A stretch of DNA of 64,000 bases from NCBI GenBank assembly GCA_963680875.1, contig OY804579.1, positions 78,605,095-78,669,094 on the forward strand, given 5' to 3'. The first letter of the stretch is position 1. Every line of letters starts with the position of its first letter. The translations under genes were made by a program, and so were the position numbers. Shown here in pieces: positions 38,401 through 50,700 of the stretch. This stretch comes from Bathymodiolus brooksi. Taxonomy: Eukaryota > Mollusca > Bivalvia > Mytilida > Modiolidae. A model generated the notes under the pieces. The model searched no databases. It saw nothing but the letters and a program-made list of their open reading frames with translations, and was not told the origin of the DNA.

Positions 38401-41400
38401 TGAGATAAATGTTGGATATTCATGTAAATAAAATTGTTATATATGTACACTTACCTTATTTCTGGAGCAACATTAATATATACTAACAAACACAGCAGGA
38501 ATAAAGAAAGGGAAAAGACTTAGACAGACACCCTTACTGTATGATGACTTGATGGTACTCCAGTAATACTTATAATGATACTAAAAATATTATCTTCTCA
38601 TATCATATTTCATGTTTTTTGTATTTTTATGTTCTAAATCATGTTTTATATTTAATACTGTACCAAATCATGTTTTATATTTAATACTGTACCAAATCAT
38701 GTTTTATATTTAATACTGTACCAAATCATGTTTTATATTTAATACTGTACCAAATCATGTTTTTTTTTAATTCAAATATAACAAATCATGTTTTTTTTAA
38801 ATTTAAATATAACAATCGTGTTTTTTTTAAATTTAAATATAACAAATCATGTTTTTGGATTTAACCACAGATGTTTTTGTATTTTACTGTAATAAATCAT
38901 ATTTTTGTATTTTTCCAAATAACAAATCATATTTTTGCATTTTACCCTAAAAAATCTTGTTTTTGGCATTTTACCATAACAAATCATGTCTTTGGCATTT
39001 TACTGTAGCAAATCATGTTTTTGTATTTTACTGTAGCAAATCATATTTTTGTATTTTACTGTAGCAAATCATGTTTTTGTATTTTACCGAATAACATTGT
39101 ATGTTTCGGTATTTTATCATAATAAATCATATTTTTGTATTTTACCAAATAACATTGTATGTTTCGGTATTTTATCATAATAAATCATATTTTTGTATTT
39201 TACCAAATAACATTGTATGTTTCGGTATTTTATCATAATAAATCATATTTTTGTATTTTTCCATAACAAATCTTTGGGTTTTTTCTATTTTACTGTAACT
39301 ATTTTCCTAATGTCTCTTTTTCTTCAATTATTTCACATCCTCAAAAAAAAATGTCCAAGGAAAAAGTTCTTATCCTTTTATATCTTTAAAATAAAAGAAT
39401 GCTTCAAAAATGTATACAACAAATTACAATTCTGTCCTTTTGATTTAAAATCCTTTGTCCGACTCTCTTTAAATGTAATTTTGAACTATAGGTCATTTCT
39501 AATATCAACATAAAAAGTTTCTACTCATCAAGTCAACATACCAAAATATAAGGAAATATCAGATATGACCACCAAATCTAGAAAATGGTAACAAATACAA
39601 TATATCCCTCCAGTGTTATACATAATATACTTTGCAAAAGTTAATTGAAAAGTTTGTATAAATGATTCATTCAGATTTTCAACCCCCAAAAAAACCATTA
39701 AGATTTTAAAAAAAACAAAAAAACAAAAAAAAACCACTACCCCCGGTACATGCCTGCCAGGTCGGCTTCAAGCAACCTTAGATTTAACCAAACTAATTGT
39801 TCATCTAGGATACTGCTTTCCCGGTTGATGTTAACACAGACATTAGGAAATTCAATTAACAAAATTTGTCCAAAAAAAACCCCCACAAAATACACCTATT
39901 TACGAACATATGGTGATGTGAAATCATGGGAGTTAATTCTAAAATCCCCCCTCCTAAAAATATTCGATTTTTTTCTTCTTTTAAAACTAAAAATATATCT
40001 GAATAAAACTTTATATCAACTCATTTGTTTCTAAAGACAAATCAACAACACAAAACTGCATGTAAAATAGCAAATTTATTGTTCTGTCAATTTAACTGTG
40101 GCTGTGTTAGAAAATTAAATAAAACATGAAAAAGACATTTTATGCTCCCTCTTTTATCCCTTTATCTCTATGCTCCCTCTTTTATCCCTTTATCTCTATG
40201 CTCCCTCTTTTATCCCTTTAACTTTATGCTCCCCCTTTTATTCCTTTAACTTATACTTACTCTTTTATCCCTTTATCTCTATGCTCCCTCTTTCACCCCT
40301 TTATCTCTATGCTCCCTCTTCGAATCCCTTTAACTTTATGCTCCCCCTTTTATCCATTTAACCTATGCTCCTCCTTTTATCCTTTTAACCTTAGACTCCC
40401 TATTTTATCCTTTTAACTTATGCTCCCTCTTTTATCCCTTTAACCTATGCTCCCTCTTTTATCCCTTTAACGTTATGCTCCCTCTTTTATCCCTTTAATT
40501 TTATGCTCCTCCTTTTATCCCTTTAACTTATGCTCCCTCTTTTATCCCTTTAACTTATGCTCCCTCTTTTATCCCTTTAACTTATGTTCCCTCTTTTATC
40601 CCTTTAACTTTATGCTCCGTCTTTTATCCCTTTAATTTTATGCTCCTCCTTTTACCCCTTTAACTTATGCTCCCTCTTTTATCCCTTTAACTTTATGCTC
40701 CGTCTTTTATCCCTTTAATTTTATGCTCCTCCTTTTACCCCTTTAACTTATGCTCCCTCTTTTATCCCTTAAACTTATGCTCCTTCTTTTATCCCTTTAA
40801 CTTTATGCCCCCTCTTTTATCCCTTTAACTTTATTTCTCATTGATGTGTAGCTCAGTAAATGGTCCCTTTTTTAGGTGTTAACACAAACAAGTTATCAAG
40901 TAATTTTAAGCCTAAGTAGTTTAGTATGGGTTACCGTTGTACTACCTTCCACAAAAAAAAATAATAATAAAACGGTGATGATTAGCTTGACACAACAATA
41001 AATATCTATTTCTCATCAAACTAGAAATACAACAATCCACGGAACAGGAAAAGACAATCAAGAAAAGAATAGAGATAATATCTAGCTCTAACATTGGGCG
41101 ACAGTATAAGCTGGGATACTATAAAGACAGAGTAAGTTCTCCCATTAGATTCCCTTCAAACAAGTCAGGGGGGTAATAGACCACAGTGCCAACGACTTTC
41201 ATTGACTCACCGACACAGAATCTATGTGTAGTTGTCAGTGTCTTGCAATAGACTTTCCATGCTGGCGCTGAACGTTTTGATTTATGTGTTGAACACGCTG
41301 TATGTGTTAGGAAATAGTGTTAATATTCAAGCATAAAAATCAACAAAATAAAAAATAAAAAAAAAAATGTAGAAAATACAATCAAATAAACAAAAGGCAT

Positions 41401-44400
41401 GTAGTAACATAACACACATTGACATATTGAACTACTATATGTAAATCAGGAAATGATTGTAAATTTTTATTCATATCTCCATTTAAAATATTGAGTTATT
41501 TTTTATTTAAATCATATTGAAACCTTTATCCATTTCTGCTATCAGATCAAATTCTACATTAAGTTAATGAATTAATCAAAACTATATTCCACCTCGTCCT
41601 CCATCAAAATTTTATTCCGTACTTTCAAAATCGAAAATAATTAGATTTACCAACATGTTACTATTTTTCACATCCTAAAAAATCTATTACCGTTAATTGC
41701 TATATTTTTTTTCTTCTAAGACTTAAAATATTGAGCTAAAATTTGTTCTTGTCCTCTCATTGTTTACATTTGGCAAAAGGGGAGAAAGAAATTGTCCGAA
41801 ATATAATTTTCTGTTTTAAATAAATATTTTCTAACTTACAAAGCATTTCCGATCTACAATTTTCTAAAAAAAAATAATTCTCAAATACATCTTTTTTATT
41901 TTTGCATCTAGTGTCGTGCATTTATAAACTATTATTTGTATATGAATAAGATATTAAGAAATAAAATAAATAAATAAATAAACAAAAAACAACGTAAATT
42001 ATAAAAGAAAATTGATACAGAACATAAACGTAAATATTTTAAGTGCATTTGACTTTGGTGCATTTAACTCACAGCCGTTATCATTATTGTAATTGCTATC
42101 ATCTTTGTGAGAATCTCGACGAGATCCTAAACGAGTTCCGGAACAAGATGAAGGGCAGTCACAGCCTGTGAAAATTGAAATACGTTTCTAAAAGCTACAT
42201 TAGTGAGATTTGTACCTTGGAAAATATGTCCATATCAGTGATTTACCTGGGAAATAATGTCCAGATCAGTGATTTACCTGGGAAATAATGTCCAGATCAG
42301 TGATATACCTGGGAAATAATGTCCAGATTAGTGATTTACCTGAGAAATAATGTCCACACCAGTGATTTATCTGGGAAATAATGTCCATATCAGTGATGTA
42401 CATGGGAAATAATTCCATATCAGTGATTTACTTAAGAAATTATGCCCATATCAGTGATTTACCGCAACTCCATTGAGTTTTCATACCATACACAAAAAAA
42501 ACATCGCCCATTTTCATTATTTAGAACCGTAGCTCTTAATAGTATTTTTCCCCTTTTTTTCAGTACTTTGGATCCTTTACTGCTAACAAATCCTGTTTTG
42601 AACACTGTACTGTACATTAGCATAAAAGGGGTGGGGGGGCATTTACAATTCTTGTCATACAAAATTTAGCATAAACAGGGGTGGGGGGGCATTTACAATT
42701 CTTGTCATACGAAATTTAGCATAAACAGGGGTGGGGGGCATTTAATTCTTGTCATACGAAATTTAGCATAAACAGGGGGGGCGGGGCATTTACAATTCTT
42801 GTCATATGAAATTTAGCATAAACAGGGGTGGGGGGGCATTTACAATTCTTGTCATACGAAATTTAGCATAAACGGGGGTGGGGGGCATTTACAATTCTTG
42901 TCATACGAAATTTAGCATAAACAGGGGTGGGGGGGGGCATTTACAATTCTTGTCATACGAAATTTAGCATAAACAGGGGTGGGGGGGGGGCATTTACAAT
43001 TCTTGTCATACGAAATTTAGCATAAACAGGGGTGGGGGGGGGGGTATTACAATTCTTGCCATACGAAATTAAAAAACACTGTATTTGCCTCAATATTATC
43101 AGTTAGCAATCAAAAATTAGAGTCTACATTAAAAAATCCTTGATGTCTGAGATAATAATTTTGGGACTGTATGCTTTTTTTTGTCCACTATTATGGTCTA
43201 GTTATTTTGTTGCATGTCACTGTTGGGTGAAAAGTACACTATCATTGTCTGTTTGAGGTTCTTAATAAAATAAGGCTTCTACAGAATTTTCTGTATGTAG
43301 TTTGTATCATTATTTTTCCAAATAGCAAAATAACTGATAAACCATGTTTTAAATGAAAATAGACAAAATACTTCATGAAAATCATATAAATCTTTATAAA
43401 TTAAACTATGCAAATGAAAAGAATCTCCAAAAATATAACTGTACTTTTTGTTATTTTGAATACTTCAGTGTTAAATTTATTATCAAAAGACCAAAAGACA
43501 TAATGTTTGTATACAGGATCTTATATGAAACATTTCTGTCATGTTTTTATTTATTTTTATTATTATTTGGATAAGGAGTTTAAAAGAAGATTTAAAATAT
43601 TAAACATCTGTCAATAACAACAGATGGATGATGATGATTGGATGCTGATTGAAGATGACAGATCACATGATCTGTCAGATGATCCGAGCAAGAATTTTGA
43701 ATATTTCTCTATCAAATCAGACATTTTTGTGATCAAAAACATAAACAATTATGAAATCCATATAAATACTAGAAGTTTAATTTATCTAAATAATGACATA
43801 ACTAGAGCTTATTGGTATATAGAATACTTAATCCTCAACTGTTTTCGATATCAACATAATATTTTTTTTAAAGTTATATAATTTAAATGTTTTGACCAAA
43901 CATATTACAATTCTAGGTCAGGTTCAAGTTTCGTGGAAGTCAGGAATTTCCATAAGGGGTGGTACCAGGTACCTTTACCTGCCTAAAATTGTCTTTGGTA
44001 CCTGCTGATTTTAAAGAGTGTTATTTAAGATATACATGAAAATTGTTTAAATTTGAATAAAAAAATACTGCCTGTAAATAGTGAAGTACTGGTAGACTTG
44101 ATCAGTTGATTGATTGATTGATTGATTGGTGTTTAACGTCCAACGAGCAATTTTTCAGCTATAATGAGGACTAGAACATTAAAAAATTTAAACGCCACAG
44201 GACTCGAAACAAGGAAAGGTGATGGGTAGGGACAGATAATTTTGCCAGTGCAACAGGTCTCTTATGGACCACTCATCATAAGCATAATGCTCATAATGAG
44301 CTGTTACACTGGGTTCTTTAATGTGCGGAGAGGGTGGCAATCTCTCAACACAGGACCTCGGTTTTATTTATGTCTCATCCTCAGGATGGGTTGGTTGTGT

Positions 44401-47400
44401 ATTTATACATTCCGCACAACCGACGGATGCCCCTTCAAGCCGAAGAAGCTCTCGGTCCCATTTCTATACCTCGGGGTTTCCGCAGGGTTGACTTGATCAG
44501 TATTGTTTGAAATGTTAATAATCTGTCCAACATTTTGGGGATAAAGTGAAACTTGTCTCATACATTCCATCTTTAAGAACAACTTTTGTTCTGTGAAGAG
44601 ACAGGTGTTTGGATTATACAGGTTAAATTAACAAAGATAAGCTTTCATTGGGTAATTATTTAAAGTTCTGGTTTCAAGTTTATTCAATGTTCGGTATATA
44701 AATGTTTCATGGTATATCATATTAGAATCTAAACTTAAAAAAATTGTACTCAAGCTATAAAATCATATCATATTATTAAGTTGTGATTATTTATTAAAGG
44801 GAAATAATTATATTAAAGGGAGATAACTTTTTTTTATTTTTTCATTTTTTATTTTATTTCTATAAATTCATTGTTTTCTTGCCAGAATGGGTTATGTTTT
44901 TTTCTAAACACTGTTATAAAAACATAGATATCTAATTAAGTGCAGAGGACAAGTTTCTGGGAAAACTTTCATCATGTATGCTCAAAAGATTAGAAAGTCA
45001 AATAATTAAGAAGTCTTTGGGAGGAAGAAAACCAAAAGGCTGAAACAGGAGTCAAAATTGGCTAAGGTCACCTTGAGGGAGAAGAACTTTACTTTTATCA
45101 ATAATTATCATACATTATTTGGCAATCATAAATATATCTTAAAAAACCATGTCAGTCAGTGTCAATTCATTATAATACATCTCATTGAAAATGTAGCCTT
45201 TAGAAATATCCACATTCCTAAACATCTTTTGCCATCTATTATAAAAAAAATACATAATGCTTAAAACTCACATTTTACTCAAAAGGATATTCATTAATCA
45301 ATAATAAATAATATTTGGCTATATAACAAATGCTCAAATAAAGCATAAATAATACACATTATGCCATACATAAAAGCTTTGTGTGTAATGCTCGGTGATA
45401 ACATTGTGTTAATTCACATTCTAATACTGTAGTGTCATAGTTAATAAGCTAATATTCAATCATGGCATAACTTCACTATTGTGTTCTCCCAAATTACCAG
45501 GAATTAATTTAACAAATTCTATCTTTTTTTCTCAAATGTGAATGTATCACACATTTTAATACAAATTTGATCACAAAAACATTATAAATCATAAATTGTT
45601 TTTCATACCTAATGGGGGCCGTTGTGGTCATGATGGCATGGTAATTGGATTTACAACTACCTATGCAATCCGTACTTATCACCACTAAAGTTGTGAGTTC
45701 AAATCCCACTCAGGCGGAGTGTACTCGATAAAACATTATGTGATAAAGTTTGTCAGTGACTTGTGATAGGTCGATGGTTCTCTCAGGGTACTCCGGATTC
45801 CTCCACCAATAAAACTGACTGCCACAATATAACTGAAATATTGTTGAAAGTGGTGTTAAACACCATAACCCTAACACCTACGATATGTAAGTACAGTGAA
45901 ACCTGTCTAAACTGAACTTCCTTGGGACCAACTTTTGTGCTTAGAATTAGAGATCGTTTTCATTGAATTCTAATGGCTCTAACACATTGCTTAATGAAAT
46001 AAATTGGTCCTTTTCCCCTTTTTGGTCATAATCCATATTTATCCTATTAACTATTAATGACATAAGGTCACTCGCATGTGAATCATAATGGGATTTTTTC
46101 TTCGTATATCCCACGCTGCGACATATCAGTCAAAGGGAAGCAATGGAGAGATGTGATTTTAATCAGATTGAAAACTGGCCATATTAAAATTAATATAAAA
46201 AAAATGATAAAACTCGAGATTGTAACCTAAAAAATGGACCGTAGGGAGAACACATGTGCATTTCGTGATGTTAGGCTATTTCATATTAACATACAATGTA
46301 CAATGTATAACTAACACAAGACACAGTCATTAATTATAAGTATAAACTTTCTTGGAAACATCTACTAAAAGTAATATTTTCTATTTCAGATCTATTAATT
46401 GTCTATGGATAAAGGGATGTGGTTTCTATTATCTAGACATCTAAACATGTAAGAAGGTATCATTTGAAAGTACATGTATTTTATTTGACACATGTGGGTA
46501 GAATTTCTTCCAATATACAATTTTAAAATTTTGGATTCCATTTCTAAATGCTCTTATTTTTTGTGTGTGTACTTTTGAAGATTAAAACTTAAAACATAGT
46601 TGAATCAACAAATTAATATATTACGTTAAAAGTGCATACATTTTGACACGAATGTGAAAAAAATTGTGAAAAATACAATTAATATTAGAAATGAACTGAC
46701 ATATATATGATTATGTCTTTTACAATTACTATATGCCTTTCTATAATTTATTTGTATTTCTACAATAGCTGAAACAAAACAGATCTTTGTTTATTAGTAA
46801 CTCTGCTTGAGTTTGATTGGTCAATTAGTAACTCTGCTTGAATTTGATTGGTCAATAGAAGCTAAAGCGCAGGATTAGTGAAAGCTCATTGGATGCATGT
46901 AGTTAGTTAGTTTGAGTGAAGAAGGTAAGGGAACTGGGTGAAAAATATGACTAAATGAAAAAAAAAAAAATTCTAGAAAATATAAAAAATAAATATTAAT
47001 TCGGGAAAGACAATTAGAAAATGTTGATATACTTTTATCTATATATTAACATTAGTGTACAACAAGATATTGCAAAAATCTACTTTTTATACATATACTA
47101 AGTTATATTCCAGTTAGGTTATTGGCTAAGAATAAACAGCTCTAAAGCAACAATTTTGAGAATTTCAACAAATTTTCACTTTCTAACTGAATCCTTAACC
47201 AAATAAATACTGGTCCATTTTGTTTACATATAAATTTGCTGTTGGCTTTTTTTATGTATGGTATATAAAAGCTGGGATTGGTTGAAAAGAGAATCTAAAT
47301 CAGCAAATATATCATAATAAATCTGAATACAACTTACTGATAGTTTTGTTGCACCAGTCACCTACTAGTACTAAGAAATCAAGTCATTAAATTAAATTTA

Positions 47401-47427
47401 TTAATCTTTAATACTGTAAACAGTGGT

Positions 47428-47488
<61 letters not shown>

Positions 47489-47713
47489 AGGTGCAATTTT
47501 TCACATATTGCTAAGTTTTTTAAACCTTAAAATTTGATTAATGTAAAAATTAATTTGTTTCACTTTAAAGCTATAATATGTATAAATATGATATATCAAA
47601 AAAAAGAAAAAAAGGGGGGGTTACATGGTTTGACTGTTAAATAAAAGTGCTAAATAAGTACAAAAGTCTGTGTACAAAAATTCTGCTTGATATAATTAAA
47701 TATGATATTTCTA

Positions 47714-47744
<31 letters not shown>

Positions 47745-50700
47745 ATGTTGTTACTTGGTTTGACTGTTAAATGAATGAAAGAGTGGTATGAGCACACAAG
47801 TCTGTGTACAAAACATTCTGCTTGATAATAATAAAATATGATATTTCTAAAAAAAAAAAAAAAGGGGGGGGAGGGGGGTTAAATGGCTTGACTGTTAAAT
47901 GAACAAAGTTGTGAAATATACACACAAGTCTGGGTACAAAAATTCTGCTGGATAAACCCATCACCAATATCAATAACATTAAATAACAAAAACAAAAATT
48001 ATTAAAAAAACAATCTCTCAAACAAAATATAACTGCAACCATTTACAAACCCAAGTTAAAACCAACCAAAATCATGTTTTCAAGTCTATATATATTTAAT
48101 TGCTTGTTATTTTTCTCCCATTCCTTTTGGCATGTTATTTGCAAAAATCAGTTTTTATGGCCAGCACCACAATTTTCAAACCATGAAAATTTAAAAACCT
48201 TGATCGGCAAGAGCTCGGCGCTGGCGCTGGACTGAATAACACATAGCTACAAATTGATGGAGTTTTTGTTAAAAAATTATCAAATCTACGTACGCTGTTG
48301 TAACATCCTGATTGCTTAAGATATTGTAAGCTTATTTCAAAATAATTTTAAAAAACGAAGAAAAAAAACTTTTAATAAATTAATTCTTTTTTTCTTCTAT
48401 AACTATCAGGTTTAAAATAAAATCTTATAAAATTCTAATACACAATTTAATCAACAAAATAAATATTTCTAAATATGAATTGAAGAATGATTTTAAAACA
48501 GTATTCTAAAGAAAAAGTGTCAACAAAAATAAATTAAATTAAATTTTTTTTATAAGGGGTAAAAATTAAAGTTTGTTACTGTATATATAATCAATTAATT
48601 ATTTGTGCACATTAAAATATTTCTTATTGTTCATATAGCAATGATTATTTCTAAACTTTGACTCAAATTAACCATCAGTATAAATTCCCCACCCCCCATT
48701 TTACCCCACGTTTAGATTATCAACATTGTGACCACTTCCTTATTTTAATTTTTTTCTTAGAAATCTACATCAAATGATCATCAAATTATTTTAATTTGCA
48801 ATTGTAAAACTCAATTCTTCTTAAAAAGCAGTGGTAATATAAAGTAATTTCACCATTTTTGTTTGTTTGTTTTATCTATAAAATAAATACACATTTTTTG
48901 TGTGTAAATCATTGCTATATTGCTATATTTATTCAAAAACTCTGAACAAAATTTCTACAATATAATCTTTTTTTCTTTGGCCTTGCTATTTTTCTAATTT
49001 GTTCAAAATTTTTGCAAAGTGGCATGCAATCTATGTATATATATCAGTTAATAACTATATATATATATGTATGCATACATTTTTCATGCCAATTCATTCA
49101 TTATTATATAATACTTTAAACATGCTTACACCAAAACCTCTCTGACGATTGATCCAGAAGATTGACGGTAGGTGCGTTAGAACAGTTAACATTGTTCCTG
49201 TCTAACATTTCCAATCCTTTGGCTTCTAATGTGACTAGTTCATTACGGAAAGGCATCAGATCACAGGTGCAATCAAATGGATTGTTTGCTATATTTCTGC
49301 AATGAAATGTAAAAAATAAATTCGGCAACCAATTCTGATTCGATTACTGCTACTAAAGATCTTGCTTGTAAATTATTTACTGTGAAAGTATTTTTATCAA
49401 TATTAGTTGGCACTACTTTTCGTGGTTTCTACAAAATATATTGATCCATGGGTTCTTGAATTTGTGGTCTGAAACACTGCATGGAACAATCAAGGAAAAC
49501 GTTTCATTTCGTTGGATTTTAATTTACCATGATTTTACTGTTTAAACTTTCTTTTCAGACAAGTAGTTCCAATATTCTTTAAGACTATTTAACAAATAGT
49601 TCATGGCACTAAGGGCCATATGGCAGTTTATGGACCGGGATGTCACCCACAAAATATTATATGGATCGAAGCAAAGCTGAGGTCCATATACTATTTTGTG
49701 GGTGACAGACCGGTCCATAAACTGCCATGAACTATTTGTTATATTATACTCAATACATGCAAATATGTATATCTAAGACAAAAAACGAGTTCGGACAAAA
49801 TCCGGAAGAAAACATTATATTGATCGGGCCCGGTCAATATACTAAAATATTGACCGGTCAGTATATAGCAAATAGTTCATGGCACTGAGGGTCATATGGC
49901 AGTATATGGATTGGTCCGTTAACAAAAATTTTTTATATGGACCGAACCTTCTGAGGTCCATATAATATTTTTTTGGTGACGGACCGGTCCATATACTGCC
50001 ATATGACCCGAACTGACATGAACTATTTGCAATATTATACTTTATATCTAAAATAATAATGTAGGTACCTGGCCGGTCCATATACTAAAATAGTGACCGG
50101 TCCATATACGAAAATAGTGACTGGCTGCGCTAACAAGGACAAATAGGGAAATAAACATGTAGAGTGTAATATACTAAAATATTGACCGGCTGCGCTAACA
50201 AAGACAAATAGGGAAAATAAAACCGTAAAGTATAATATTTCAAAATATATTTGTAAAAGTGAAACCTGTCTAAACAGAACCTTGGATAAACCAGAATCCT
50301 GTCTAAACTGAAACTCTGTATGTATGAAATTTTGTTAATACAATCTGTATAAACCGAACACCTGCCAATTTAAACCCAAAAGTTGGTCCCAATGAAATTC
50401 AGGTTAGACATGTTTCACTGTATAATTTATTTTATTTATTTTTTTAATGTATCATTACTTACAATTTCTGTAAGTTTGTCAACAAACTCAGTATATTTGG
50501 TAAGAATGTTGTAAACCTGTTATCACTGATATCTCTGGAAAAAAAATAATAACAAAAATTACCCACAGAAATCATTTTTATGTATTCTATTGAAACTGTA
50601 TCTAAACAGTTTGTTCACCAGTCAGATCTATATACATGTATAGATTCTGCAGAAGTATTCTATTGAAACTGTATCTAAACAGTTTGTTCACCAGTCAGAT

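Noticed and set aside
38440..38490. Potential 28-bp exon with a perfect donor ATAAG|GTAAGT
   Set aside because: Its phases (1 in, 2 out) do not fit between the flanking PKD1 exons, and no alternative acceptor restores the frame.
43624..43881. 85-codon plus-strand frame starting with an Asp run
   Set aside because: No recognisable domain; composition after residue 25 is that of AT-rich noise, and no splice context.
44242..44496. 84-codon plus-strand frame
   Set aside because: Lies wholly in dispersed repeat family F; no domain recognised.
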